From assembly GCF_028583425.1 (NCBI RefSeq), contig NC_072790.1:63822052-63886051 (forward strand): a stretch of 64,000 nucleotides of DNA. The letters are read 5' to 3'. Source of the stretch: Eublepharis macularius (taxonomy: Eukaryota > Chordata > Lepidosauria > Squamata > Eublepharidae). Both the position numbers and the translations under genes were made by a program. The notes below the pieces were generated by a model that saw nothing but the letters and a program-made list of their open reading frames with translations, had not been told where the DNA came from and did not search any database. Shown here in pieces: positions 10,815 through 22,569 of the stretch. How positions within the stretch are numbered: position 1 is the first letter of the stretch; each line of letters starts with the position of its first letter.

Positions 10815-11130
10815 GCCGTCAAGTTAATTCTGACTTATGTTGACCCTATGAATGAACATCTCCCAAATACCCTACCATTAACAGCCTTGCTCGGATCTTG
10901 CAAATTGGAGGCTGTGGCTTCCTTTATTAGGTCAAGCTATTTCATTTTGGGTCATCCTCTTTTCCTACTGCCTTCAACTTTTCCGAGTGTTACTGTCTTT
11001 TCCAGTGAGTTTTGCCTTCTCATAGTGTGACAAAAGTAGAATAGCCTCACTTTAGTCATTTTAGTTTCTAGGGAGAATTCAGGCTTGATTTAATCTAGAA
11101 CGCCCTTATTTATATATACAACATATATAA
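10815..11130 (-). mobile_element. RTE/BovB-like LINE fragment
   Basis: On the minus strand the sequence encodes pieces resembling the C-terminus of RTE/BovB reverse transcriptases: a GHIMRR-like start near 11020, then SLEKTVTLGKVEGSRKR. The reading frame is interrupted, so it is a decayed 3' fragment. BovB-type LINEs are common in squamates and known for horizontal transfer. Assignment is from remembered family motifs. Confidence 0.5.
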
Positions 11131-11139
11131 ATAAGTCTA

Positions 11140-13060
11140 AACCTCACTTAAGAACTTGTGCTCTGTGCAAATAATTTAGAGTTTGTTACCTCCTCATGGG
11201 CCATGGACCTGATAGACTCCATGGCGGCATTAGGACTCTCCCAGTTTGCATCAACGCCCACACGTCAAGCAGGACACAAGCTGGATTTGATCTTTGGAGT
11301 GGATATGGAGGAGCCTACAGTAGTGCCATGGTCAGACCACCTGACACCCCTCCCCCCCACTTGGGCGACAAGCTGATTTATGCTCGCCCACGGAGTCAAA
11401 TGGATCCAGTTGAATTCCAGAATGTTCTGCGGGATCTGATTCCCCCTCGTGGCTCATTGGATGAGCTGATAGAGGACTGGAATGCCATCTCTATGAAGCT
11501 ATCAACAAGATCACTCCCCGTCACCCTCTCCGCCCCCCGAACTAGAGTAGCTCCTTGGTATACCGAGGAGCTACGACAAATGAAATGGGAGCTGAGACAG
11601 CTAGCGCGAGTGTGGCGGCAACTCCGTGACAAAGTGACAAGAACATCTTATAGGACGTTTATGAGATGGCAGTGAAAGCTGCAAAGAGAGACTACTATGC
11701 AGCTTCCATTGCGTCCGCTAGTTCTCGCCCAGCACAACTTTCCAGAGGCCTTAAACGTCCCTCACACATGGGACGTTAAATTCCAAACCTGGCCATGGTA
11801 CAGAGGGGGCAGAGGGTGGCACTCAGGGAACAGATGTCCTCTCACTATTCTTTGGTATTCGGTGTCCCTCAGGGGGCGATTCTTTCCCTGATGCTATTTA
11901 ACATCTATATATGCTCCCTTGCCCAATTAGCTTGCAGCTTTGGGCTGGGTTGTCACCAGTATGCGGATGACACCCAGCTCTATCTGCTGATGGATGGCCA
12001 ATCTGATCTCACTCTGGATTCCTTGGCCAAGGGTCTTGAGGCTGTGAAGGGTCTTGAGGCTGTGAAGGGTCTTGAGGCTTACATCAGAGTCACCTGAAAT
12101 TGAATCCCCTGAAGACGGAGGATCTGTGTCTGGGTCATGGGGCAATCAAGCTGGGGACCCGGCTCCCAACCCTTGACGGGGTACAATTGAAACCTTCACC
12201 GATGGTGAGGAGCCTGAGTATGACCTTGGATGCCACACTTTCAATGGAGGCCCAGGTTGCAACTGTTGCCAGGTCTGTCTTTTTTCATCTTCAACAGGCC
12301 AGGCAACTGGCGCCCTATCTTTCACCCCAGGGCCTGGCTACAGTAATCCATGCAATGGTCACCTCCAGGCTAAACTACTGCAACTCACTCTATGCTGGGC
12401 TGGCCTTGGGCCTGACCCAGAAGTTACAGCTGGTCCAGAATGCAGCAGTACACGTCCTTACTGGAATGCCAATCCGAGCGCACATTCATCCTGTGCTGCG
12501 TCAGCTGCACTGGCTCCCAGTGGAGTTCTAGACCCAGTTCAAGGTGTTAACCATGGTGTTTAAAGCCCTTCACGGACTGGGACCTGCATACCTGTGGGAC
12601 CGTTTCTTCCATTATGTCCCTTGCAGGGCGTTGCGCTCTGCAGACAAGGAACTCCTGGTGCTCTCCAGCCCGAAGGACATCCCTGGCCCCAGCCTGGTGG
12701 AACACTCTCCCGCTGGAGATCTGAACTCTGTGGGACCTGTTACAGTTCTGCGGGGCCTGTAAAATGGAGATGTTCTGCTGGGCCTTTGGTTGAGTGCCAA
12801 CAGGTGTCCCCCTTCTTCCACCTAAGACCACCACTTTTTCTGGGACTGCCCTTGGCCATCTGCTATGCCCATATACGGACTCCCAAATATTTATTTAAAT
12901 AGCCTGCACCTGGACTATTTTAATGACTCTTAAGATTATTATTGATTTTTTGGTTTTGTGATTGATTCTCTGTGCTTTATGAATGTTGTTAGCCACCCTG
13001 AGCCCATTTGCGGGGAGGGTGGTGTATAAATAAAACAAACAAACAAATCAATAATGACCT
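11140..13060 (+). mobile_element. L2/CR1-group LINE, internally deleted
   Basis: In order along the plus strand: the end of an endonuclease domain (KLDLIFGV, PWSDHL, 11270-11345); a connector (APWYTEELRQMKWELRQLAR, about 11550-11610); the RT core from GVPQGAILSLMLFNIY (about 11855) with the catalytic YADDTQLYL (about 11960); then SRLNYCNSLYAGL and NAAVHVLTGMP towards the C-terminus. The 3' end near 12985-13055 has CACCCTGAGCCC and ATAAATAAAACAAACAAAC. Most of the RT fingers are missing between about 11690 and 11800, and the frame is broken in several places, so it is dead. Confidence 0.85.
12028..12079 (+). repeat. 18-bp tandem repeat, about three copies, inside LINE RT
   Basis: The unit GGTCTTGAGGCTGTGAAG occurs in tandem almost three times, giving the repeated peptide GLEAVK just after the YADD region of the LINE. 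The repeat keeps the frame because 18 is a multiple of three. Confidence 0.85.
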
Positions 13061-13271
13061 ATTTATATAATCCAACACTTTTGTCATAACTTTAATAAAA
13101 TTATGAGAAACTGTGAAGCATTTAGGATTAGGTTTTGTGGTAACAATAACTAGAAAATGCGATCATTAAAATACAAAACACTGACAGCTGAAAAATGAAT
13201 CTGGCTCCAAAGTTTTTGAGCGAAAGAAAGTTGGCCAAGGCCTGCCTTAATAGAAAATTTCATTGGAGTTT

Positions 13272-13542
13272 CAGTGGCCAGTTTGGTGTAGTGGTTAAAA
13301 GCATGGGACTCTAATCTGGAGAACCAGGTTTGATTCCCCAATCTTCCACTTGAAGCCAGCTGGGTGAACTTGGGTCAGTCATAGCTCTCCCAGAGCTCTC
13401 TCAGTCCCACCCACCTCACAGGGTGATTGTTGTGGGGATAATCATAAATTCATAACATATTTTGTAAACCGCTCTGAGTGGGTGTTAAGTTGTCCTGAAG
13501 GGCAGTATAAAAATCAAATATTATTACATTATTATTATTATA
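13272..13542 (+). mobile_element. tRNA-derived SINE
   Basis: Head CCAGTTTGGTGTAGTGGTTA, B box GGTTTGATTCC, then AGCTGGGTGAACTTGGGTCA and CCACCTCACAGGGTGATTG. The tail is TATAAAAATCAAATATTATT followed by a TTA microsatellite. Same family as 7893-8126, in the opposite orientation. Confidence 0.8.
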
Positions 13543-14390
13543 AACAAATGTTAGAAAAGCCCTGTTGAGATGAAGGAAATTAGAACTAGCAGTCTGTTAT
13601 TATTTCAACAAGTGCTGTAGACTGGCTCTGGGATTCAAACCCAATTTTAAATTAGTCACACCAAAAGGAAGTTGGATCTAAAGTTACGCATTTAAGCCAA
13701 ATGATTATCATAGATCTGAGGCAAACATAAAAATTGTTTACAGATAAAAATAAAGTTCTTCCTCTCTGTCCTTGCAGAATGTTCGCTGCTGCATCTTTAA
13801 TGCTGAGCCTCAAGGCTGATGTCCAGTTACTACTTGTGCCTTAGAATGATATTTGGTAGAGCTATCAGCTCTTTTTCTAGAGATATTTCATGTTTTGAAT
13901 GCAATCAACAATTAGAAATTAAAGAGTACCCAACTGCATACTGGATCAAACTTGATTTTTAAAGGAGTAAAATTATAACACTGTTATTCACAATCAACCT
14001 TTATATATCTAGGATTTGTGCATGGCGAGAGGGAATACTAATTGCAGGCAGGCTTGAGCCTTAGAAAACCTTCTTAGATTTTTTTCTGTGTCCAAATAAT
14101 TTAGGATTTATTTTTTAAAAACTTAAAAACCCTGTATGTTGTCATATACAAGATAGACTGTGTTGGTGTATCATTTTAAGAGTCATCAAATTAATAGTGC
14201 AATCCTAAAAAGAGTTACTCCATAAATGTATTTTATACTGTACATGTAATTTTACTCTAGGACTTATCTTTTTAAATGTAAACAAAAGAATGAAAATAGA
14301 TTATAGCAAGTACGAAGAGTACCTGGTATAAAGAGCAGAATGGAGAATCACACTAAAAAATAGGGCCTATTTAGAAATGGCAAGCCTAAC

Positions 14391-14475
14391 AGTGAAATTC
14401 TAAACAGAGTTATTCCAGTCTAAGCCCATTGTAGTCAAAGGGCTTAGACTGGAATAACTCTGTTTAGGATTTCAT
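14391..14475. mobile_element. Short palindromic MITE, 28-bp perfect arms
   Basis: Arms 14400-14427 and 14440-14467 are perfect reverse complements, beginning CTAAACAGAGTTATTCCAGT, around a 12-base loop. The pairing extends outward with one or two mismatches. Diverged copies or halves of the same sequence occur near 14190, 31890, 36320, 52035 and 62525, so this is a dispersed family. Confidence 0.75.
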
Positions 14476-14556
14476 TGTAAATATCTGAGCCGCATTTACT
14501 GTATTTTGAACGGCACACAAATGATGCCTGCATCCCTTTTTCTCTTCCATGCAGCA

Positions 14557-14779
14557 GATCCAGTGTTGTGTAGTGGTTAGAGTCTGGGACTCGGATCTGG
14601 GACACCCAGCTCCGAGTCTCCATTCTGCCATTGATGCTTTTTGTGTGATGTTGGCTCACTCACACACTCTCAGCCTGACCGACCTCACAGTATTGTTGTG
14701 TGGGTAATGTAGAGGAGAACAATATATGCTGCTCTGGCCTCTACTGGGGAGAATGATGGAATATAAAGTAAAAAAAATG
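14557..14779 (+). mobile_element. tRNA-derived SINE
   Basis: Head GATCCAGTGTTGTGTAGTGG, an A-box-like stretch, a diverged B box, ACTCTCAGCCTGACCGACCT and the tail GGAATATAAAGTAAAAAAAA. It ends about 85 bp before GFRAL exon 2. Confidence 0.75.
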
Positions 14780-14863
14780 AATGTAATAGATTTTTTGTTA
14801 GTTATTTTTGTTAGAAAAATAACCAACACTTAACCTGTACCAATCTACTATCTTTTTTTGTAG

Positions 14864-14995
14864 TGCTGGTGCTATATTCCATGACAACATCTACCTTCCA
14901 AACATCCAGGTGTCAACAACTGAGAGAGAAATGTAGCTCAACCATTAAGTGTGAAAGTATCTGGAAAGCAATTGAAGAAGCTTGTAGCATTCCAG
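14864..14995 (+). CDS. GFRAL: GFRAL exon 2: signal peptide end and first half of D1
   Basis: 132 nt between the acceptor TTTTTGTAG and the donor GTAACT, phases 1 to 1. It encodes residues 8-51: the rest of the signal peptide, then RCQQLREKCSSTIKCESIWK and AIEEACS. This lines up with the human GFRAL segment containing YLREQC and VMEDAC. D1 is the N-terminal domain; ligand contacts in the known GDF15-GFRAL complex are mainly in D2. An internal ATG at 14880 would give a protein without a signal peptide and is not favoured. Confidence 0.88.
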
Positions 14996-15176
14996 GTAAC
15001 TATGGAAATTTGTGTATTGCTGTATGTGAGCAGATGTACGTATTAAAGTTTAAAGGCGCTCTGCACCCCCTACTTGGCTGCCTTATCTAATAAGGCATAT
15101 TAGTAAAGGGTCTATAATTGGATCTGATCCATTATACTGTTGGGGAGGGTGATTGGGAGGTGGGGGAGGGGGTTAA

Positions 15177-16510
15177 AGCTCCCTTGTCATGGACAGAATC
15201 TGATAGAGTTTAGACTCACTGCTTCCTCTTCCCTCCACAGGAGTAGTGGACACTTTAAGATGGTTCTCCCCAGAGATCCTGATGGATCTCGATAGTTTCC
15301 TGTAGGTGCTTGGGGATTTCCTCACATTAGCTGATGTCAAGTCCCTGACTGTTCTCTGCAATAGAGAAGTGGCCTGGACTGGTGACATATTTGCCCCAAG
15401 CATCCTCTGCTCCTCGACAGACCCAAGTAGTCTCCCTGGTTTACACGGGAATTAATGGAATTGAAATGGTAGGGATGGTGACTAAAGTGCTGCTGGCAGA
15501 AAATTCGGAGTGAGGCTGATCGAACACAGCATAGAGCCCATGTTAGAGCCTGTCCAGTGGCAGTGATGGTGGCAAAAAAGCAGTATTTCTCTGCCACCAT
15601 GTCATCTGCACGTAATCGTCCTGCTGAACTGTTCCATATGGTTCAGGGGCTTTTAGCCCCAAGCAATTGGACTTTGACCACACAATGGCCCCCTGTGATC
15701 AATTTACTACTTACCTTGTGGACAAAATTGACCAGATAGGCTCTGAGTTAGATACTGGCATGGATGCATGGTCAGATGGTGTACCTTTGGCATCTGCTTG
15801 TCTGATTTATATGGATACCTTTCAGCTTGAGGAGCCTAAGGAAGTGGACATGATCCTTGCAGAGGTGAGACCTACCACCTGTGCTCCTGGACCTTTGCCC
15901 TTCCTGGCTGATAAAAGCTGCCAGAGGGGGACTAGCCAATAGGAAAAGGGAGTGATAAATGCTTCCTTGAGAATAGGAGTAGTGCCACCCATGCTCAAGG
16001 AGGCAGTGATTAGATGTGGTTTGAAAAAGCCCTTCCTGAGCCCTACTATGTTGGAGAACTTCCAGCCAGTCTTCAGGCTTTCATTCTGGGGCAAGATGCT
16101 AGAGCCGGTGGTTGCTTCCCAGCTCCAGGGGCTCTTGGAAGAGACTGATTTTCTAGACCCATTTCAACCTGGCTTCATACCAGGGTTTGGAACAGAGGCT
16201 GTTTGGATTGCCTTGGCCAATGACCTCCACCAAGGACAAAGGGAATGTGACCCTACTGGTGCTGTGGATCTCTTAGCAGCCTTCAGTTATATCAGCCATA
16301 ATACTCTGCTAAGCCACTTCTTGGTGCTGGGACTACGGAGCACTGTGTTATGGTGCCTTGAGGACTATCTGGGAGGTTGGTCGCAGAAGGCCGTGTTGGG
16401 AGATTCCTGCTCTGCCCCTCGGAAATTCATTTTATAATTATTTCATTTATTTTGTGAGATGCCTTGAGTTCCTAAAAGGTAGAAAGGTGGCTAATAAATG
16501 TTTTAAATAG
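15177..16510 (+). mobile_element. L2/CR1-group LINE, RT N-terminal half only
   Basis: Coding remnants run on the plus strand: a connector (15460-15660); IGVVPPMLKEAVIRCGLKKP (about 15970-16030); ENFQPV, LSFWGKMLEPVVASQLQ and DFLDPFQPGF, the RT fingers; and a palm A-like AFSYISHNTLLS near 16280-16310. The YADD half is absent, and the copy passes directly to a 3' tail with AATAAATG and ATAAATAAAT. Several frame breaks; dead. Confidence 0.82.
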
Positions 16511-17584
16511 ATAAATAAATGGGCTATTTCCTTTTTCATCAAAAAAGGCTTCTTAAGAAATGGTCTAATAACTGCTTTGTTTAGAGGCTATGAAGAAGGA
16601 ATTAATAATATTGGCTAAAGACCTACCGCTCTGCTAAACAAAAATCCTAAGCTTTCCCCAAACTTAAGGAAGCTTCCTTTGGCTTAAGTGGGTCTTCTAT
16701 TGAAGGCAGAGCCTCTTAAGTTAGAGGAAGGAAGATTTTATCCTAAGATAGGATGCCACTCAGTACTGTATTCTCCCAACAGCACTTTATCAGCTGACAG
16801 GAGCAAGGATTCAAAGAATTCTCAATTCCCTGCCTATCTCAGTCAGAGAGATCAATCCAAAACTATTGATATATGCTGGACAAGGGGGTGTGTCTGTCAC
16901 CTCTGACACAGGATCCACCTCTGCCTGTCTGCTAAATTAGATCAGATAAGAGAGAGATTACCCAAAAAGAAGCTTGCAAAAGTGGCACAGTTGCGTACTG
17001 CTATGCATGATGAAAAGAATTCTTAAAAGTCAGAAAGAAAGGTATATAGGTAGACTTTTAATACTGCAAGGAGCTAGCTGATAATGTTGCAATTGAGTGA
17101 TTCAGTTGAAGAACTTGGAAACATTAAATTTAAGGGGCTGCTATTCAATATTTATGTGGGTTTTATATCCCTACATAATAGCAATAACCCCTTTTCTTTC
17201 AGTCTCTCTGGATCTCCTCCTCCTTTGTGCACTAGTTGATTGTAAATATTCTCAATCCTAAATCCCAGTGAAATCTAAAGTGCTATTAGCATTACTCTAA
17301 AGGAAAATATTTTAGAAACCCTTTTCAGTTGAACCACATTTATAATTTAAATTCTGACCATTGTTAGAACTGTGGAATTCCTAGAGGAGATTATCTACAT
17401 TTTGCTTGGAACTCAGTCAAATATAAATGATTTGGGTAACTAGTTGAAAAATATTGACAAATGATTAGTAAAAATATTCCATTTAGTCCCTAATATGCTT
17501 AGCTGAGATACTTGCAGGGTATTGCCGATGCAGCATATTTCAATATGAATATTTAGCCATCAGTGAAAATTGTGACATCTTTTT

Positions 17585-17610
17585 TGTGGAAAAGAGATCT
17601 CTTTTCCACA
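17585..17610. repeat. 26-bp perfect palindrome
   Basis: TGTGGAAAAGAGA followed immediately by its exact reverse complement, with no spacer and GATC at the centre. No TSD or larger element was identified around it. Confidence 0.9.
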
Positions 17611-18274
17611 GAACATAATGCTTTAGGGTATGATAACGGGCTGTAATGAGGGAACTAATGTATTATGTATAGTTACAGGAAAGCTGCTCAGTCCAACATT
17701 GTTTTTAGAAGCACTGGTCTTTGTAAAGTATTGAAACAAAAAGGTTTCAGTACATTAATAACAGGTTGGAACCAAAGACTCCTTTTAGATCAGTTGGAGC
17801 CAATGAGTCCCTTCCATTAAATGTTCTTCCCATGGTGAAAGACTTCCTCTAAAGAAGGGAATCTGTTGGAGGAAGACGGCAGAAATTAGTCATTGGATTC
17901 AACCCATCATAAGACCAATGTATGTGTTTTCCTTTTATAAATTAAAACAATAAAGCCAAAAGAAAGTGCCATTAGAATTAGACCCAGTCAGTCTGTTTTA
18001 CAGAAGCTACTTTTTAGTCTTCAGGAAAAGTGATCTTCCCATAAGGTATTGGGAAAAAGGTTAATTTACATGAGTTGGAGCCATCAGAAGAACTCATAGA
18101 AGATATTAGTGGAGCTGATCTTTCTCAGCCTCCCCTAGCAGCCTGCTGGTTGTCTCGAAACTCATTTCTGAGGATCCAGAGAGCCTCAGATACAAAATGA
18201 ACCATAGGACAAGGGCCTCCAGTGACAATAGGGAATCAAGTAAAATCACCTTCTGTTAACACAAATTGTGACGA

Positions 18275-18300
18275 GGGAGTAAGAAGCAATTCTTACTCCC
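18275..18300. repeat. Short perfect hairpin
   Basis: GGGAGTAAGAA and its reverse complement TTCTTACTCCC around a 4-base loop. It may be the core of a small unidentified MITE. Confidence 0.8.
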
Positions 18301-19342
18301 TGATTCTCCATCATTGTTGCAGCCCCCTGAGATGCATTTTTGCTTGCAAAGCTCTCCCAAACTTCAGACAGGAGTTTTGGGACAAATGGCAGCTGCTTGG
18401 CAAACAGGAAGGTCCGGAAAAATCCACTCTGCCAAACCCTTCTGTGAACACTTCCAGTGGATCCAACCCTATATGTTAAAAATGATACTACTGATAACAA
18501 TTACAGACATTCTTTTTGGAACTGATTATCATCTAAAATGTGTCAATAATTTCCTTTTTGTCAAAAATACTACTTTGCATTTAATACAAATCCACGGTAG
18601 ATTCACAACAATGTAGTATACATAGATTGGAAAACAGAAAGAAAATCTCATACTTTCTAACTGAGTGAGTCTATTTTACCAAATGTACCTCTACCCAACA
18701 ATAAAAGGGACAATTATACATATAAAAATCCCACCCTGGCATAAATGAATTCCTGGCATTTTACCCGAGCAGCTGAACCAACACTTTCAATAAACCTCAT
18801 GATGCTCATAAAAGAACCGTATTCCATTTAGTGCATGTCCTAACCATAAACAGAACATATTAAAGCCTTGTGTGTTTTGTGTCTTAATTCATTATTGAAT
18901 TCTGAGTCCCTGCATCTCTTTCTCCTGCCTACCGCTCTTTGTCTAACCTACATACAACCAGAATGACAAAAGTCTTTTGTTCTCCTTTTTTAACAAAGCA
19001 AGTGTCTAATTCTGAACCATTCAAAATAAAATCTTGTATAAGGAAATGGATTTTGTATTTTTCTCATGTGACGCAAATATCCCACATGCTCTTTCAGTTC
19101 CTGCAATCTATATTGTAGAGATTCTCAGAAGCAGCTTCAATGACCACTTTTTGTAGAAGATTTTTGGAGTTTTCCTTTCCATGTTCCTAGAAACCTTGAT
19201 AAGCAGGGTTACCAGCAGGGGTTCTCCAAATACTTTTAAAGTGCATGGCTGGTAAATGATATTACTAATCAAATGCTTAAAGAATAGGAAAAAGCACCAA
19301 AAGGAGGACATGACAGAGGTTTACAAAATTATACATGGAGCA

Positions 19343-19595
19343 AATAATAATAATAACATTCGATTTATAAACCACCCTTCAGGACAACTTAACGCCCACT
19401 CAGAGCGGTTTACAAAGTATGCTGTTATTATCCCCACAACAATAATCACCGTATGAGGTGGGTGGGGCTGAGAGAGCTCTGGAAGAGCTGTGACTGACCC
19501 AAGGTCACCCAGCTGGCTTCAAGTGGAGGAGTGGGGAATCAAACCCGGTTCTCCACATTAGAGTCCCGCACTCTTAACCACTACACCCAACTGGA
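19343..19595 (-). mobile_element. tRNA-derived SINE (minus strand)
   Basis: The minus-strand head is TTGGGTGTAGTGGTTAAGAG with B box GGTTTGATTCC. The body includes AGCTGGGTGACCTTGGGTCA and the tail TTATAAATCGAATGTTATTA with a TTA run. It is one of the better-preserved copies of this family. Confidence 0.8.
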
Positions 19596-20664
19596 TAGAG
19601 AATTTTTCTCTCTCTTTTAATAGTAGAACTGGGGCGCACTCAAGAAAACTGAGGGACAAGACAACTCCTTCACTCAATGAATAACTAAATTGTAGGATTC
19701 TTCACCAGTGGATGTAGTGATGGCCATGAGCATAGATGAGCAAGAGGTTACTGAGCAGATGTAAAACTGTTTAGCATGACATCACGCATGAGATGAAATT
19801 TGCCAGGGAACATCAAGGTAATCCTACCAGGCTCTCACCTTGCATGTCATCCAAGGAATTCAAACATGTCATGTTCACCTGATGACCATGTTCTCCATGA
19901 AGTTGTCAGTATGCTAAAGGTGGAATGACTATATTGAAACAGTTAAGTGTGTTGCCTTTCACAGACATAATTAAGCTGTGGCTCCAAGTCCAAGCCAATT
20001 ACTATGTTTGTGCTTTCTCTCTGGGTTATGTGAACAATAAGGGGAGATGATGAACTGATGAGTAAATGCTTTATGAAAGAGGAGTTTGCCAAAATGCAGA
20101 AAGAGAATAGTAATGGAGCCAAAAGGGAGCTATTATAAGTGAAGCATACGGTATACAAATCAGGTGAAGAGGAATAGCCATGTTAGTCTATTATAGCAAA
20201 ATACAGGTCCCGTGGAACCTTAAAAATGATGGCACAATCCAGATATGGCAATAGGCACATAGAAATTAGTGCTGCAAAATAGTTGTTCTCTTTGATCCAG
20301 AGCTAAGTCTATGCATACAGGTCTTCTTCTAAAAATCTATAGTCCTCCTGATATTTGGTTTTTTGGGAAGAAGAACTTGGATGGAGGAGAAATCGGTCCA
20401 ATTCTCACATTTCTCTTTCCCAATCAAACATCAGTGACAACTCCTTAAAAGGTCTTTGCATGCACAACTCTGGTTTCTCTGGGCACATTCCATTGGATCA
20501 AGGTACAACAATTTTATTGCACCATAAACTTCAAAAGGTAATTTGATAATTGGGCTGTAGGCCACAAAAAATTATGCCACTCTAAAACAGTCTCCAAGAC
20601 ATGACATTGCTTGTTGTATAAAATATTGTAGTTGCATCATTTCTGTATTCTGATTAAGGGAGTA

Positions 20665-20876
20665 GAAAGTGCTGCAGCTCAGTAGTAGCAGGCAGGCTTT
20701 GTATGCAGAAGGTCCAATCTTCAGTCCCCTCCATCTCTAATTATTAGATCTAGGTAACAGGGCTGAGGAAGGCCTTTCTTGCCCTAAGATCCTAGAAAAG
20801 CACAGCCAGTCATATAGATAATAATGAACTCAATGAGCTGACATGGTGTAAGGTAACTTCATATGTTCATATTAAC
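20665..20876 (+). mobile_element. tRNA-derived SINE, second type
   Basis: Head GTGCTGCAGCTCAGTAGTAG, then TTTGTATGCAGAAGGTCC and a diverged B box. It ends TAACTTCATATGTTCATATT. Minus-strand head fragments of the same type lie at 46062-46135 and 46190-46275. It ends 41 bp before GFRAL exon 3. Confidence 0.7.
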
Positions 20877-20917
20877 AATTATTGTGTGTATGTGTGTGTT
20901 TGAACTATGAAATCCAG

Positions 20918-21067
20918 GTAACAGCTGTGCAGTGGAAGAATCAATTGACTGTAATAAACTTGTTGAGTTCTTGGTTAAAGAATATCCAGAATTTAAAGAC
21001 TGCAACTGCACAAAAGATGGCTGCAATATCCAAATGTTGCTCAACAAAGAATGTTTCATCAATAAAG
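20918..21067 (+). CDS. GFRAL: GFRAL exon 3: second half of D1
   Basis: 150 nt, phases 1 to 1, acceptor AATCCAG and donor GTAACT. It encodes residues 52-101, including CNKLVEFLVKEYPEFKDCNC, CNIQMLL and KECFINK. These match the human sequence around FKECLCTDD and GKKCINKS, so the exon completes the D1 domain of mammalian GFRAL. NCT in DCNCTKDG is a potential N-glycosylation site. In the human protein, as I recall it, the next residues already begin the linker to D2; here an extra exon follows. Confidence 0.9.
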
Positions 21068-21625
21068 GTAACTTGTGATTCCATCTACAATACAAGCTCC
21101 TGGACTGTAAATAGAGCATTGAATATGTTCCCCACCTCCCAAAACAACTGGACTTAAAATCCAAGCACTTGGTTACTTCGGAAAGGTACAAATTGGTCAT
21201 AAGAACAAATACTCTGCACTAGTGATATAATGTATCACTTTTGTTTCAATTTCTTAAAAACTTGATTTGGTTTTGTTAAACGCATTAATCACGTGATTAG
21301 TTTTAGTGTGTCCATTTGTTTTTCTTTTCCATTTGTTTCATTTCCTATTAAGTCCTTCCCGCATTTTATTGGGATGGAATCTGAAGGCCTTGTACCTCTC
21401 TCTTGGCCAAATTTCAATGGGGAAAAGCATCTTTGTTCTATAGGCAGCTCAAGTACCTTCATCTGGAAACGGCAAACTAAGAAAAAGGTAAGCATGAGAG
21501 AAAAGATACAAAAATAAAATGCCATCAGACAGGCACCATGATTAACAATGGGGGCGTCACTATAGCAGGAATACAGCAAAAGGGACTGGACGGAGCTGTA
21601 AATTTTAGCCACTGCCCAACACCTT

Positions 21626-21807
21626 GGCCGAATCCACACTTACTGGCACAGCGCTAAACAGATGGAGTGAGAGCGTCTTTCTGGCGTGTTTTATGATGTC
21701 ATCGCCCCATGAAGCCGCTCTTGTGGCACGATGATGTCATAAAATGTGCCAGAAAGACACTCTCACTCCGCCTGTTTAGCGCTGTGCAGGTGAGTGTGGA
21801 TTCAGCC
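21626..21807. mobile_element. Palindromic MITE with GGCC ends
   Basis: Long inverted arms start GGCCGAATCCACACTTACTG and end GTGAGTGTGGATTCAGCC. The interior pairs GCGCTAAACAGATGGAGTGA with the matching right arm. The ends resemble the other GGCC-ended MITEs in the window (2423, 54619, 59229). A TSD could not be read with confidence. Confidence 0.65.
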
Positions 21808-22569
21808 CATATTTACTCTGTGATGTGAATGTTTCCTCTTGTCCCTTCAGTAAGGGCATCCTGCATAGTTCATTGATCTTAAACCAAGTTGTTTAGTTTT
21901 GAACTGAATGGACCTGCACATACTGGGATACTATAGTCTCACCATCTTAAATATTGCATTGCCCTCATGGTACTGAGAGAAAGGCATTTGGTTGAGCAAA
22001 TATAGCAATTGCATCTATCTTATTTCCTCAGTCTGTAGTACTGTTAATGAGCATGGGGGAGCAAAACATTTGCCTGTGTCCTGTGCCTTCTCCCATTGCC
22101 ACCGTGTGCAAGCAAAATGTATTTTCTTCTGAACACCAGGCATCACATCCTAGAGCAGAATAGTAAGCAAATAGGAACCCCTGCCCTCATGCAGAATGCA
22201 AGCTTTCTCCAAGCAGTTGAGACAGATAATATAATGGGAGTTATTATGGAAAACCAGATTTACAACACAATCCTCTTTGGTGGCAAGATCTGGGTAATGC
22301 TGCTGGGTGGGAAATGTACTTGTCAGTTTCTAATTTGCTCTGATACTTTCCTTGCTCATATCCTTCATCCAAACTTCCTTGATCCAGCAGGGGCCAGAGC
22401 AACAACATGATCCAAAGAATTCCAGATATTACTGACAGTTATCGTTTTCAATCTGGATTCATGATAATAATTATATTAAGAGGCAATAATTAAACATCAG
22501 AGACATGATGTCTCTGCTTAAGGCAATAGCTGTATGAGCAGAGACAGACAGACAGGAGGGTTGGATTAG

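Larger units (their letters stand above)
7194..14863 (+). other. GFRAL: GFRAL intron 1
   Basis: A 7.7-kb intron from GTAAGT to the acceptor TTTTTTTGTAG. It holds a minus-strand SINE, a hAT MITE with a perfect TSD, a BovB-like fragment, an L2-like LINE, plus-strand SINEs and a small palindrome, all listed separately. The stretches 8130-9020 and 9290-10810 show no recognised element apart from a G-run near 10227. Confidence 0.7.
14996..20917 (+). other. GFRAL: GFRAL intron 2
   Basis: Contains an L2-like LINE remnant, a minus-strand SINE, a second SINE type near its 3' end, and two short perfect hairpins (17585-17610, 18275-18300). The stretches 16520-17580, 17615-18270, 18305-19340 and 19600-20160 show nothing I can name. 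Around 20160-20235 is a diverged fragment of the Penelope-type terminal repeat (AGCCATGTTAGTCT and GTGGAACCTTAAA). Confidence 0.65.

Noticed and set aside
14880-14995. ATG in exon 2 as the GFRAL start
   Set aside because: It would remove the signal peptide; the upstream exon with matching phase and a hydrophobic core is a better fit.
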